From assembly GCF_900096975.1 (NCBI RefSeq), contig NZ_FMYQ01000031.1, positions 35,923 through 99,922 of the forward strand: a stretch of 64,000 nt of DNA, read 5' to 3'. Below, piece by piece: positions 34,885-44,320 of this stretch. Source of the DNA: Paraburkholderia lycopersici (GTDB taxonomy: Bacteria > Pseudomonadota > Gammaproteobacteria > Burkholderiales > Burkholderiaceae). Both the position numbers and the translations under genes were made by a program. Position 1 is the stretch's first letter. Every line of letters starts with the position of its first letter. A model generated the notes under the pieces. That model saw only the letters and a program-made list of their open reading frames with translations, was not told where the DNA came from and did no database searches.

Positions 34885-37116
34885 TCAGGCAATCGGATTC
34901 ATTTGCGGGACGGCCTTGTCGAGCGTGATCGGCAGATCTCGCACGCGCACGCCCGTAGCGTGATACACGGCGTTGGCGATGGCCGCCGGCACGCCGGTAA
35001 TGCCGATCTCGCCAATGCCGCGCACGCCGAGCGGATTGAAGCGCAGATCCGGCTCGCCGACGAACAGCACGTCCAGTTCGCCGATGTCCGCGTTCACGGG
35101 CACGTGGTATTCGGCGAGATTGTTGTTCGCGAAGCGGCCCATGCGCGTATCGAAAAGGCCCGCCTCGTGCAGGGCCGTGCCCACGCCCCACACCATGCCG
35201 CCCATCAGCTGGCTGCGCGCCGTCTTTTCGTTGAGCACGCGGCCCACGTCGTAGACGCCGACTATGCGCGCGACCCGGATCGTGCCGACATCGGCATCGA
35301 CGTGCACTTCGGCGAATACCGCGCCGAACGAGTGAAATGCGTACTGCTGCTTTTCCGCGCCCGGCTTCGCCGCGACTTGCGCTTCGATCGGCTGCCCGCC
35401 CGCGCGTGCGATGACGGCGGCGGCCGGGTCGCGACGCGAGGGGTCGCTGCGGCTCACGACCCAGCCGTCCTGCACGGTCACGTCGTCGTCGGCGAGACCG
35501 TAGACGGGCGAGCCGCGGTCGGCGCGGGCGAGCGCGACCAGCTTGTCGCGCGCCGCGGCGGCCGCGGCCTGCACGGCGGGCGAAACGCTCGCCGCCGACT
35601 GCGAGCCGCCCGACACCGGCGCGCTCGGCAAGGTCGAATCGCCCAGCGCGAAGCGAATGCGTTCGGGCGGGAAGCCGAGCGCGTCGGCGGCGACCTGCGT
35701 CATCACCGTGTAGGTGCCCGTGCCGATGTCCTGCGTGCCCGATGCAACCATCGCGGTGCCGTCGGGGAGAATGCGCGCCATGGCGCCCGCCTCGCTGCGA
35801 TTCGCGGGATAGGTCGCGCTCGCCATGCCAAGGCCGATGAGGGTGTTGCCGTTGCGCATCGCGCGCGGCGTGCCCACGCGCCGCGACCACCCGAAGCGCT
35901 GCGCGCCTGCTTCGTAGCATTGGCGCAGCGCCTTCGACGACCACGGCTTGCCCTCTTGCGGCTCGTTCTCCGCATAGTTTTTCAGGCGCAGCGCGACCGG
36001 GTCCATCTTCAGGCGCCACGCAAGCTCGTCCATTGCCGATTCGAGCGCGAACGACCCGGTCGTCTCGCCTGGCGCGCGCATGAAGGTCGGTGTGCCGATA
36101 TTCAGGGGTACGACACGATGGCTCGTGCTGCAATTGGGCACCGCGTACATCATGCGCGTGACGAGGCCGCAGGTCTCGAGCCAGTCTTCGAAGGTGGAGG
36201 TATGCGCGAGCGTGTCATGGCGCAGGCCCGTGAGCGTGCCGTCCGCGCGCGCGGCGAGCGAGAGGTGCTGCTCGGTGTGAGGGCGCGAGCCGACCGCTCC
36301 GAACATTTGCGGCCGCGTGAGCGCGAGCCGCACGGGGCGTCCGGTCTGCTTCGCGGCCATGGCGCACAGGCTCACGTGCGACCACGACGAGCCCTTGCAA
36401 CCGAAGCCGCCGCCGAGAAACGGCGAGATCACGCGCACGTTGTCGGGCGCGATGCCGAACACCGCCGCAACGGCGTTGCGCGATCCGCTCACGCCCTGGG
36501 TGGCGTCGTAGAGCGTGAGGTCCGGGCCGTCCCAGTGTGCCATCGTCGCGTGCGGCTCCATTGGATTGTGGAACTGCGTGGGCGTGGTGTACACGGCGTC
36601 GAGGCGCACCGCGCCCTCGTGCAGGCCGGCCTCCACGTTGCCGCGCGCCGACTCGACAGGGCGGCCCATCGGACTCGGCGGCGCGTGGGCCTCGCGTTTC
36701 GCGCTGTCGAAGTCGAGCGTGGCCTGGGTGGGAGCGTAGGCGATGTTGATGTGACGCGCGGCGTCGGTGGCGTGTTCGAGCGTGTCGGCCACCACGACGG
36801 CAACGGGCTCGTTGCTGTAGCGCACGACGTTGTCCTGCAGCAGCGTGAGGTGACGTCCCGCCGGCGGCTTGAGCGGCGAGCGGCCGCCGTTGGGCAGGCG
36901 CATGGCGTTCTGGTACGTCATGACTAGCAGCACGCCCGGCATGGATTGCGCACGGCTCGTGTCGATCGACGTGATCGTGCCGCTCGCGATCGTACTCGTC
37001 ACGAGCACCGCATGGGCGAGCCGCGTTTCGGGGAAATCGCCCGCATAGAGGGCGCCGCCCGTCACCTTGAGCATGCCGTCGATGCGGTCCATCGGCTGTC
37101 CGGTCAGCATGGTCAT
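34885..37116 (-). CDS. Molybdopterin-binding subunit of an aldehyde/xanthine dehydrogenase (PaoC-like)
   Basis: A 743-residue large subunit with the xanthine dehydrogenase fold: GALYAGDFPETRLAHAVLVT, MEPHATMAHWDG, GGGFGCKGSSWSHV, FMRAPGETTGSFALESAMDE and the C-terminal NPLGVRGIGEIGITGV, whose Gly-Glu contains the expected catalytic Glu. It holds Mo-MCD and oxidises aldehydes or N-heterocycles. The order [2Fe-2S] subunit, FAD subunit, Mo subunit matches E. coli paoABC, a periplasmic aromatic-aldehyde oxidoreductase. The start overlaps the FAD gene stop by four bases. Confidence 0.93.
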   Translation of the reverse strand: MTMLTGQPMDRIDGMLKVTGGALYAGDFPETRLAHAVLVTSTIASGTITSIDTSRAQSMPGVLLVMTYQNAMRLPNGGRSPLKPPAGRHLTLLQDNVVRYSNEPVAVVVADTLEHATDAARHINIAYAPTQATLDFDSAKREAHAPPSPMGRPVESARGNVEAGLHEGAVRLDAVYTTPTQFHNPMEPHATMAHWDGPDLTLYDATQGVSGSRNAVAAVFGIAPDNVRVISPFLGGGFGCKGSSWSHVSLCAMAAKQTGRPVRLALTRPQMFGAVGSRPHTEQHLSLAARADGTLTGLRHDTLAHTSTFEDWLETCGLVTRMMYAVPNCSTSHRVVPLNIGTPTFMRAPGETTGSFALESAMDELAWRLKMDPVALRLKNYAENEPQEGKPWSSKALRQCYEAGAQRFGWSRRVGTPRAMRNGNTLIGLGMASATYPANRSEAGAMARILPDGTAMVASGTQDIGTGTYTVMTQVAADALGFPPERIRFALGDSTLPSAPVSGGSQSAASVSPAVQAAAAAARDKLVALARADRGSPVYGLADDDVTVQDGWVVSRSDPSRRDPAAAVIARAGGQPIEAQVAAKPGAEKQQYAFHSFGAVFAEVHVDADVGTIRVARIVGVYDVGRVLNEKTARSQLMGGMVWGVGTALHEAGLFDTRMGRFANNNLAEYHVPVNADIGELDVLFVGEPDLRFNPLGVRGIGEIGITGVPAAIANAVYHATGVRVRDLPITLDKAVPQMNPIA

Positions 37117-38153
37117 GCGAAATCTCCCGCGTTGTTTTCCGCTGCGTTTTCCGCTGTAGTGCCCTGCGTGCCCGCGGCCGCGAGCATCGTCGAACGGATG
37201 ATCGCGCGCTGCGCGAGCCCGACTTTGAACGCATTGCCATTGAGGGGCTTCGCTTGCGCAAGCTCCGCCGCGGCCGCCTCGCGCAGCGTGGCCGCGCTCA
37301 GCATCTTGCCCGTGAGATGGTGCTCCGCCACGCTCGCGCGCCAGGGCCGATGCGCCACGCCACCCAGCGCGATGCGTACGGCGCGGACATGGTTGCCGTC
37401 GAGTTGCAGCGCGCTGGCGACCGAAACGAGCGCGAATGCGTAGCTCGCCCGATCGCGAACCTTCAGATAGTGCGAGTGTTCGCTGAAGAGCGGCGGCGGC
37501 AGATCGACCGAAGTAATCAGCTCACCTGATTGAAGCGTCGTATCGAGATCGGGCCGGTCGCCCGGCAGGCGATGGAACGCACCGAACGCGATCGCGCGCG
37601 ACCCGCGCGGCCCGTTCACCTGCACCGTTGCTTCGAGCGCCGCGAGCGCGACGCTCATATCGGAGGGGTTCACGGCGACGCACTGGGCGCTCGCGCCGAG
37701 AACGGCATGCATGCGATTGAAACCGCCGATGGCCGCGCAACCGCTGCCGGGCGAGCGCTTGTTGCATTGGGCGAATGCGGTGTCATAGAAGTAAGCGCAG
37801 CGCGTGCGCTGCATGAGGTTGCCGCCCACGGTCGCCATGTTGCGCAGTTGCGGCGAAGCGCCCGCGAGCAATGCCTGCGAGAGCAGCGGGTAACGGGTGC
37901 GCACGAGCGTGTGGTTGGCCGCGTCGCTGTTGCGCACGAGCGCGCCGATGCGCAGTCCCCCGTTGGGCAGCGTTTCGATGGTGTCGAGCGCCGCGATGTG
38001 CGTGATGTCGACGAGCGTCACCGGATGCGCGATGCCGCCTTTCATGAGATCGAGCAGATTCGTGCCGCCGCCGATGAAGGCCGCGCCGGGGCGCTGCGCG
38101 GCCGCGATGGCGCCGTTCACGTCGGCGGCGCGCTGGTACGAGATGGCGTCCAT
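37113..38153 (-). CDS. FAD-binding subunit of the PaoABC-type dehydrogenase
   Basis: ATG 38153 (MDAISYQRAADVNGAIAAAQ) gives 346 residues. The FAD pyrophosphate motif FIGGGTNLLDLMKGG is near residue 27, then LRNMATVGGNLMQRTRCAYF and a Cys-containing stretch NKRSPGSGCAAIGG that binds an extra 4Fe-4S cluster in PaoB. This medium subunit passes electrons from the iron-sulphur centres to the acceptor. It sits between the [2Fe-2S] subunit gene (16 bases) and the Mo subunit gene (overlap). Confidence 0.93.
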   Translation of the reverse strand: MDAISYQRAADVNGAIAAAQRPGAAFIGGGTNLLDLMKGGIAHPVTLVDITHIAALDTIETLPNGGLRIGALVRNSDAANHTLVRTRYPLLSQALLAGASPQLRNMATVGGNLMQRTRCAYFYDTAFAQCNKRSPGSGCAAIGGFNRMHAVLGASAQCVAVNPSDMSVALAALEATVQVNGPRGSRAIAFGAFHRLPGDRPDLDTTLQSGELITSVDLPPPLFSEHSHYLKVRDRASYAFALVSVASALQLDGNHVRAVRIALGGVAHRPWRASVAEHHLTGKMLSAATLREAAAAELAQAKPLNGNAFKVGLAQRAIIRSTMLAAAGTQGTTAENAAENNAGDFA

Positions 38154-38169
38154 GACGGTGCTCCCGAAC

Positions 38170-38898
38170 TCACGCGCTGGCCGAGTGCGCGTCGCGCACC
38201 GCGGCCACGATGTTGACATAGGCGCCACAGCGGCAGATGTTGCCGCTCATGCGCTCGCGTATTTCAGCTTCGCTCAGTTGAGCGGGGCGCGTGCGCACAT
38301 CGGGTGTCGCGGCGCTGGCCGTGCCCGCGGCGAATTCCGTGAGGCACGCCGTCGCCGAACACACCTGGCCCGGCGTGCAGAAACCGCATTGGAAAGCGTC
38401 GCGTTCGATGAAGGCGCGTTGCACGGGGCTCAACGCATTCGCGCTCGCGAGGCCTTCGACCGTGGTGATGCGCTGGCCCTCGTTCATCACCGCGAGCGTG
38501 AGGCAACTGTTGATGCGCCGGCCTTCCACGAGCACCGTGCACGCGCCGCACTGCCCGCGGTCACAGCCTTTCTTCGTGCCGGTGAGGCCCGCATAGTCGC
38601 GCAGCGCGTCGAGCAGCGTGACGCGCGGCTCGATATGCAGCACATATTCGCGGCCGTTGATGTCGAGCCTGACCGGTTGGGCCGGCGCGGGTGGCGGCGC
38701 TTCGGTTTCCGTGCTGCCCGGCGGCGCATTCTGCGCATGCAGATGAGGTGTCGCGCCCAGTGCGGCTGCGGCAGCGGCCGATTGCAGGAAGCGTCGGCGC
38801 GTGACATCGACGGGAGCGCGCGAGGCCGAAGCAGGAGGGGAACTTGGGGAGGCGTCGTCGCTTTCGCACGGCGCATCGAGGGGACGTTCGTTGGACAT
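38170..38898 (-). CDS. [2Fe-2S] subunit of the PaoABC-type dehydrogenase, Tat-exported
   Basis: A 242-residue small subunit. A twin-arginine signal (VTRRRFLQSAAAAAALG) shows export of the folded complex to the periplasm, as for E. coli PaoA. The plant-type cluster motif is CDRGQCGACTVLVEG with a later Cys in RINSC. The second cluster uses CGFCTPGQVC and NICRCGAY. It is the first gene of the operon. The exported complex probably oxidises toxic aldehydes in the periplasm. Confidence 0.93.
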   Translation of the reverse strand: MSNERPLDAPCESDDASPSSPPASASRAPVDVTRRRFLQSAAAAAALGATPHLHAQNAPPGSTETEAPPPAPAQPVRLDINGREYVLHIEPRVTLLDALRDYAGLTGTKKGCDRGQCGACTVLVEGRRINSCLTLAVMNEGQRITTVEGLASANALSPVQRAFIERDAFQCGFCTPGQVCSATACLTEFAAGTASAATPDVRTRPAQLSEAEIRERMSGNICRCGAYVNIVAAVRDAHSASA

Positions 38899-39312
38899 GG
38901 CGTTCTGCGGACTCCAGGATGAAGACGGAACGTAAAGAACGTAAGCCGGGACTTCAAGCGCTGGCCGCGCGAGTGGGCGCAGGGCTTCGTCGCGCAGCGG
39001 CGGGCCTCATTCGTGCAGCAATTCCGATGCCTCGGTCCACAGGCCGGGCATGCCAGAACTGCAAAGTGCACTTCTCGAACGCGAAAGTAAAGCGCTTACG
39101 CGTGAATTTTTCGCTGCGCCTCGGCTTGCCGGCATTTCGTGGCGCAACGCTGGCGCATGGCTGACGCCAGCCCGGCGCGAAGCTGGCGCGCTGGACAGGA
39201 TTGCGAAAATTCCGTTTCCGACGCGGCGCGCGTCGAACGGTCAATCGGTACACACTCCGCGCGATCTTCGTGAAAGTAGCGAGCGTGACGTATCGCGAGC
39301 GCTAAAAAGCCA
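38899..39312. other. Intergenic region, no gene supported
   Basis: About 410 bases between the Pao operon start and the pyrB terminator. Short frames on both strands lack protein character. It must contain the Pao promoter (minus strand), but no operator is recognisable. Confidence 0.4.
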
Positions 39313-39349
39313 ATCGGCCCGCAAGCGCGATTGACGCTTGCGGGCCGAT
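39313..39349 (-). terminator. Terminator of the carbamoyltransferase gene
   Basis: Perfect 15-bp stem ATCGGCCCGCAAGCG (39313-39327) / CGCTTGCGGGCCGAT (39335-39349) with a seven-base loop. On the minus strand it is followed by TGGCTTTTTAGC. It lies 42 bases after the stop at 39391. Confidence 0.8.
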
Positions 39350-39390
39350 CAGGTTGTGGGCGCAACCAGCAGGCGCGCCGTTCGACACCT

Positions 39391-40683
39391 TCAGTCGATG
39401 CCGTGGAACACGGCGTCGTCCGGACCGAGGTAGGCAGGCGGACGCCACACCGCATCGCGCATCGAGTGCTGCACGAGATTCTCCACGCCGAGCAACACCG
39501 CGAAGATCGCCATGCGCACCGGAATGCCGTTGTCGGTCTGGCGGAAGATGGCGAGGCGCGGATCGTGGTTCAGGTCGGTCGAGAGATCGTTCGCGCCGGG
39601 GCGGCTGTCACGCGGCAGCGGATGCATCACGAGCGTCTCGGCGCTGCAGCACTCGTCCATCAGCGCCTGATTGATCTGGAACTCGGGCGTGTAGCCTTCG
39701 AACGATTCGTCGGCAAAGCGCTCCTTCTGGATACGCGTGGCGTACACGACGTCCGCGCCGCGCAGACCTTCGCGCAGGTCGTGCGTCTGCTCGACCACGT
39801 GGCCGTTGGTGGAGATCTTGTCGACGATGTACGCGGGCATTTCGAGCATCGGCGGCGAAATGAGCGTGAACTTGATGCCGCGATAGAGCGCGAGCAGCTT
39901 CACGAGCGAGTGCACCGTGCGGCCGTACTTGAGGTCGCCGACGAGCGCGATATGAGCGCCGTCGACGATCTTGCCGAGGCGCGAGAATTCGCGCTGGATC
40001 GTGTAGAGGTCGAGTAGCGCCTGGCTCGGGTGCTCGCCGGGACCGTCGCCGCCGTTGATCACGGGGATATTCACGGCGCGCGCGAATTCGGCCACCGAGC
40101 CTTGATCAGGATGCCGAATCACCATCGCATCCACGTAACCGGCCATCACGCGGCTCGTGTCGTAGATCGATTCGCCCTTCGCCATCGAGGAGAACGTGAA
40201 GCCGGTCGTGTCGCACACCGAACCGCCCAGCCGGCAGAACGCCGCGCCGAAGCTTACGCGCGTACGCGTGCTGGCCTCGAAGAACAGGTTGCCGAGCACC
40301 GCGCCTTCGAGCACGCGCGAGATTTTCCGGCGGCGCGCAATGGGCTGCATGATGTCGGCCACGCGAAAGAGGGCCTCGACGGAGTCGCGCGAGAACTGGT
40401 CGACGGAGAGCAGTTGCGGCTTGCCCTCGAACTGCATCTGGCTCGCGAGCGAGCGAGCGTCTACGCTTTGCGTATAGTCTTCGCGCGGCTCGCCGCTCCC
40501 GACAATTTCCGAGACGAAGCGCTCGACGATCTCGGGCATCGCGCGCGATTCCTGCGACTCCTCTGGCAGCAGCCACGTGTCGAGCGCCCGGCGCGACACG
40601 CCGATGCGGCTCGCGAACGCGTCGCGGGTCATGTTCAGACGCCGCATGGCGTCACGGAGGAAGGCTTGTTGCGGAACGCTCAT
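39391..40683 (-). CDS. pyrB: Aspartate carbamoyltransferase with an N-terminal HTH-like extension
   Basis: A 430-residue protein. Residues about 100-400 are a carbamoyltransferase: the carbamoyl-phosphate site FFEASTRTRVSFG, GDGPGEHPSQALLDLY and MHPLPRDSRPGAN; these are ATCase-type rather than OTCase-type. The enzyme condenses carbamoyl phosphate with aspartate in pyrimidine synthesis. Residues 1-65 are extra and look like a lambda/Xre-type helix-turn-helix (FLRDAMRRLNMTRDAFASRI followed by GVSRRALDTWL). It stands alone, not with pyrR or pyrC, and has its own terminator. It is likely the long form found beside the standard pyrB in Burkholderia; the role of the extension is unknown. Confidence 0.88.
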   Translation of the reverse strand: MSVPQQAFLRDAMRRLNMTRDAFASRIGVSRRALDTWLLPEESQESRAMPEIVERFVSEIVGSGEPREDYTQSVDARSLASQMQFEGKPQLLSVDQFSRDSVEALFRVADIMQPIARRRKISRVLEGAVLGNLFFEASTRTRVSFGAAFCRLGGSVCDTTGFTFSSMAKGESIYDTSRVMAGYVDAMVIRHPDQGSVAEFARAVNIPVINGGDGPGEHPSQALLDLYTIQREFSRLGKIVDGAHIALVGDLKYGRTVHSLVKLLALYRGIKFTLISPPMLEMPAYIVDKISTNGHVVEQTHDLREGLRGADVVYATRIQKERFADESFEGYTPEFQINQALMDECCSAETLVMHPLPRDSRPGANDLSTDLNHDPRLAIFRQTDNGIPVRMAIFAVLLGVENLVQHSMRDAVWRPPAYLGPDDAVFHGID

Positions 40684-41074
40684 GCTGGCACCCGTGATTT
40701 CTGGTTGATGTACGCGGTGCGTATATTAGATCGACGGCGCGAGAAGTCAAGTTCTTTTGCCGCAAGCGAGTGACGCGGCGGCGCGAGCGTCTACTGGCAA
40801 TGGCGAGAGCGCTGCGCGAAAGACGTCTTGCCGATGCGTGCTCGATCTGGCACACGCTCGTGCGCGCTTCGTTCGCGAAGCCGAATCGGGGGAGGGGGCC
40901 GTGAAGGCGGGCTTGCGGCATGCGGGCTGATCCGCAACGAGTTGCGCGCGCGCCGACGACGCCCGCGCGCGACGAACTGGAGGAGGAACCCGCGCGGCTG
41001 GTGGCGTGACGCGGCGCGGTGAAGCGCCGGCGCAGAGGGACATGCGGCGAGGATGAGCTCGCGGGGTGATGCTT
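40684..41074. other. Intergenic region, no gene supported
   Basis: About 390 GC-rich bases upstream of pyrB. Open frames here are only antisense or compositional. The pyrB promoter must lie close to 40684-40740. No repeat or hairpin of note was seen. Confidence 0.4.
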
Positions 41075-41398
41075 CTAACGCGCCGCGCGTGCGCTTGCCC
41101 CGCTGCGCGAGCGGCGGCGCGTGCGCGGACGCTCAGCGGCGGCGGGTTCGCCGTTGAGCAGAATGCGCCTCCCGGGTACGTGCTGCGCCACGAGGCGCGC
41201 GATTTCCAGCGCCGTGCTCTCGGCCGGGACGACCTGGCGTCGGGCGCCTTCGTCGAGCGGCGTCGTCCATTCGACGAGCCGGTAGGCGCGGCCCCAAGGG
41301 TGCTGGGGCGGCGTGGAGACCCGGCACGACGCGACCGTCGAAGCCGCGCCGTCGCGCAGCAGGGACTGCAGGTGCACCAGCACGTCGTCTTCAACCAT
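41075..41398 (-). CDS. Hypothetical protein, Arg-rich C-terminus
   Basis: ATG 41398 (MVEDDVLVHLQSLLRDGAAS) is chosen because GGAGGAG precedes it by about seven bases. The 107-residue product has an ordered first two thirds (WGRAYRLVEWTTPLDEGARR, ALEIARLVAQHVPGRRILLN) and a basic tail rich in Arg and Ser. There are no membrane helices or export signals. The basic end could contact nucleic acid. I do not recognise the family. It stands alone on the minus strand. Confidence 0.65.
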   Translation of the reverse strand: MVEDDVLVHLQSLLRDGAASTVASCRVSTPPQHPWGRAYRLVEWTTPLDEGARRQVVPAESTALEIARLVAQHVPGRRILLNGEPAAAERPRTRRRSRSGASARAAR

Positions 41399-41621
41399 GA
41401 CCTCGCTCCTCCTCGGTTTACCGTGCAAAAAAACGCCGCCGATGTTCCGGCGGCTCAACAGGGGTTGAGCTTATGGTTGCAGCAAAGAATTAAACCAGCC
41501 TTAAGAGCCAAGGGCGTGCGGTGGATGCACAGACATGCCAAGGTAGCGCGCCGGAAGGAAGCGTGCGGCGGGGAGAGCAGCCGGCCTCGATCAGCCGGCG
41601 CGAAAGCGCGCGCCGTGAAGA

Positions 41622-41819
41622 TCAGTGCGGCGTCGGAGCGCTTTGCCGCAGCGTCGCACGCACCTTGCGCGCGGCGAACAGCGGGAGATAGTCCTGGATG
41701 CGCGCTTCGGCGCGATATTGATCGAGGGTGTCGGCGTAGATGCGCGCCACCGTTTCTTCAGGCGTGTTGGTTTCTTCGGCGATAGTATGGACGATCTGGT
41801 CAACGTCGGTCTTCGGCAT
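41622..41819 (-). CDS. DUF3562 family protein
   Basis: ATG 41819 gives 65 residues: MPKTDVDQIVHTIAEETNTP, EETVARIYADTLDQYRAEAR and IQDYLPLFAARKVRATLR. This is the DUF3562 pattern of short helical proteins common in Burkholderia and relatives. It is cytoplasmic with no catalytic motif. The function is unknown. Upstream in-frame codons (to 41918) lack conserved character and are not included. Confidence 0.8.
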   Translation of the reverse strand: MPKTDVDQIVHTIAEETNTPEETVARIYADTLDQYRAEARIQDYLPLFAARKVRATLRQSAPTPH

Positions 41820-42099
41820 GACTTGGCTCCGGTCAGCGGGGAAGGGGCGGCAGACAAGGTCTGAATTCAAGGATATCCGCGCCAGGGTTTCCAATTGAAT
41901 CGCACTATCGAATCGCACTATCGAGGGCGCCCGCCGACGGGCGCCGAGCGCGGGATCCGTCTGAATTTTGCCGCCCGTGCGTGCGTCCGCCAGGTTCGGA
42001 TCGTTCAGAGAAAAGCGGCCGCGGCGAGGCAGGCTGCCTCAGCCGTGGCCGCACGTCGGCGTGCGGCGATGCTGTGCGCCCTTTATGGCGGCGTCGCGG

Positions 42100-43161
42100 T
42101 CATGCCGCGCTTTCGAGCGACGGATAGTCCGTGTAGCCCGTCTCGCCGCGCGCGTAATACGTCGAAGGATTCGGCGCGTTGAGCGGCGCGTTCAGCTCGA
42201 AGCGGCGCGGCAGATCGGGGTTCGCGATGAAAAGCTGGCCCCAGGCGACCGCATCGGCTTCGCCGGCTTCGAGCACGGACTGCGCCGATTCCAGCGAGAA
42301 CTTCTCGTTCGCGATGAACGGACCGCCGAATTCGGCCTTCAGTTGCGGCCCGAGGCGGTTGTCGCCGAGCGATTCGCGTGCGAAAAGGAACGCGATCTTG
42401 CGCTTGCCGAGTTCGCGCGCCACATAGCCGAACGTCGCCGCGGGATTCGAATCGCCCATCGTGTGTGCGTCGCCGCGCGGCGCGATATGCACGCCCACGC
42501 GGTTCGCGCCCCAAACATCGATGCACGCGTCGGTGATTTCGAGCAACAGGCGCGCGCGGTTCTCGATCGAGCCGCCGTAGGCGTCCGTGCGCTGGTTGGT
42601 GCTGTCCTGCAGGAACTGGTCGATCAGATAGCCGTTTGCGCCATGGATCTCCACGCCGTCGAAGCCCGCGGCCTTCGCGTTGACCGCGCCCAGGCGGAAC
42701 GCCGCGATCACGCCGGCGATTTCGGCGGTTTCGAGCGCGCGCGGCGTGACGTACGCGCGTTGCGGACGCACGAGGCTCACGTGGCCCTGCGGGGCGATCG
42801 CGCTGGGCGCGACCGGCAGATCGCCGTTCAGGAACACGGGATCGGAAACGCGGCCCACATGCCACAGTTGCAGGAAGATGCGACCGCCCGCGGCGTGCAC
42901 GGCGTCCGTCACGATTTTCCAGCCCGCCACCTGCTCCTGCGACCAGATGCCCGGCGTTTCGGCGTAGCCGACGCCTTGCGGCGTTACCGAGGTCGCCTCG
43001 CTGATAATGAGGCCGGCCGATGCGCGCTCGGCGTAGTACTTGCCCATGAGCGCGTTGGGCACGCGCGCTTCGCCCGCGCGCTGACGCGTGAGCGGAGCCA
43101 TGATGATGCGGTTCGGCAGCGTGAGGTCGCCGATCTGGATAGGGTCGAAAAGCGTTGCCAT
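42100..43161 (-). CDS. Old yellow enzyme family alkene reductase (NemA-like)
   Basis: ATG 43161 gives MATLFDPIQIGDLTLPNRII and 353 residues. The FMN-binding TIM barrel shows MAPLTRQRAG, IFLQLWHVGRVSDP, GFDGVEIHGANGYLIDQFLQ and DSTNQRTDAYGGSIENR, including the His-x2-Asn pair that binds substrate carbonyls. The enzyme uses NADPH to reduce activated alkenes, nitro-esters and N-ethylmaleimide. Upstream by 76 bases lies an ArsR-type regulator on the same strand, which probably controls it in response to electrophiles or metals. Confidence 0.93.
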   Translation of the reverse strand: MATLFDPIQIGDLTLPNRIIMAPLTRQRAGEARVPNALMGKYYAERASAGLIISEATSVTPQGVGYAETPGIWSQEQVAGWKIVTDAVHAAGGRIFLQLWHVGRVSDPVFLNGDLPVAPSAIAPQGHVSLVRPQRAYVTPRALETAEIAGVIAAFRLGAVNAKAAGFDGVEIHGANGYLIDQFLQDSTNQRTDAYGGSIENRARLLLEITDACIDVWGANRVGVHIAPRGDAHTMGDSNPAATFGYVARELGKRKIAFLFARESLGDNRLGPQLKAEFGGPFIANEKFSLESAQSVLEAGEADAVAWGQLFIANPDLPRRFELNAPLNAPNPSTYYARGETGYTDYPSLESAA

Positions 43162-43237
43162 GTGTTCACCTTGTCTGCGGGCGCGGCCCGCGGGCTGAGA
43201 AGCGATACGGGAATCGAAACGCACGATGCGTCGAGGA

Positions 43238-43567
43238 TCACAACTGCGCGTTCATGTGGGCGATGAACGCCTCGATGACCGGCTCGTTGCGCTTGAAGAA
43301 CACCCACTGCCCCACACGCTTCGACGTGACGAGTCCCGCCTTCTGCAGTACGGCCAGGTGCGCGGATACCGTGGACTGCGACAGCGCACAATGTGCGTCG
43401 ATCTTGCCTGCGCAGACGCCGTGGTCCAGCGGCAGTTCCTGGTCGCCGAAATGCGCCTGCGGCTCGCGCAGGCAGGCGAGAATCTCGCGGCGCACGGGAT
43501 TCGCAAGCGCCTTGCAGATCGCGTCGATATCCAGATCTGGCAGTGGAGTGGGTGGGGGTTTCTTCAT
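43238..43567 (-). CDS. ArsR family transcriptional regulator
   Basis: A 109-residue winged-helix protein with DAICKALANPVRREILACLR, the recognition helix CALSQSTVSAHLAVLQKAGL and VTSKRVGQWVFFKRNEPVIE. Two Cys residues (CAGKIDAHCAL) flank the DNA-binding helix and may sense metal or electrophiles. It precedes the old yellow enzyme gene in the same direction. A perfect dyad 30 bases upstream of its start is the likely autoregulatory operator. Confidence 0.92.
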   Translation of the reverse strand: MKKPPPTPLPDLDIDAICKALANPVRREILACLREPQAHFGDQELPLDHGVCAGKIDAHCALSQSTVSAHLAVLQKAGLVTSKRVGQWVFFKRNEPVIEAFIAHMNAQL

Positions 43568-43596
43568 CTCGGCTGCATCGTAACTGTCCGAATCAT

Positions 43597-43616
43597 ATAT
43601 CGTAATTGTACGATAT
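43597..43616. promoter_or_regulatory. Operator candidate of the ArsR-type regulator
   Basis: ATATCGTA (43597-43604) and TACGATAT (43609-43616) form a perfect 8-bp inverted repeat around ATTG. It lies 30 bases upstream of the regulator start (43567), in an AT-rich patch where the promoter should be, a typical ArsR-family operator arrangement. Confidence 0.65.
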
Positions 43617-43773
43617 GGTTGATGACACTCATTTGAACAGGGTTGTCTCTGCGCTGCTCGTCGCCGTCGGCCATTTTGTTACACCTCTTACGGAGCGCGC
43701 CGCGTGGCGTTACAAAGTGCTTTCACGTTGACCGCTATACTCGGTGCCGTCTTAAAAACGTAAGAGCACAACT

Positions 43774-44211
43774 ATGTCGAAGAAAATCATCCAGATGGTT
43801 GCCGTTGCCGCGTTGACCGCTGCGGCATCGCTGCCGGCGCTGGCCGGCGATATGAACAACGCACTGGGTGGCGCGCTCGGCGGCGTGGCTGGCGCGGCCC
43901 TGGGCGGCGCGGTGGGCGGCAGCACGGGCGCGGTTATCGGCGGCGCGGTGGGCGGCGGCGCGGGTGGCGCGGTTACGTCGAATCGTCGCGAGCGCACGGG
44001 CGCAATCATCGGCGGCGCGCTTGGCGGCGGCGCGGGAACGGCTGCGGGCAACGCCATGGGCGGCCGCACGGGCGGGCTGATCGGCGCGGCGGTGGGCGGC
44101 GGCGCTGGCTCGGCGCTTGGCGGCAACATCTCGCGTTCAAACTCGTACGCCGACGACTATTCGCGCGGCTATCACGGCAAGCGCCATCACAAGTACCGTC
44201 ACTACGATTAA
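43774..44211 (+). CDS. Glycine-zipper exported protein
   Basis: A 145-residue precursor with a signal peptide (IIQMVAVAALTAAASLPALA then GD). The mature part is made of Gly-Ala repeats, for example ALGGALGGVAGAALGGAVGG and IIGGALGGGAGTAAGNAMGG, arranged as three glycine-zipper hairpins that can insert in membranes as in the OmpA-associated and Rickettsia 17-kDa antigen families. The tail is basic and His/Tyr-rich (YHGKRHHKYRHYD). There is no lipobox Cys. The function is unknown; it is likely an envelope-associated stress protein. Confidence 0.8.
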   Translation: MSKKIIQMVAVAALTAAASLPALAGDMNNALGGALGGVAGAALGGAVGGSTGAVIGGAVGGGAGGAVTSNRRERTGAIIGGALGGGAGTAAGNAMGGRTGGLIGAAVGGGAGSALGGNISRSNSYADDYSRGYHGKRHHKYRHYD

Positions 44212-44320
44212 AGACGGCTGGCCGGGCGGATCGGCTGTGCGCCGCGCCGCCTCCTTCCCGCTAGCTGCTTCTGCATACACGATTCCGTCGGCAGTCGGGT
44301 TGCCTGCTTCGCGCATGAGC

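Noticed and set aside
43680..43760. Sigma-70 promoter of the glycine-zipper gene
   Set aside because: TTGACC and TATACT are both present but overlap or have wrong spacing, so no single -35/-10 pair could be assigned.
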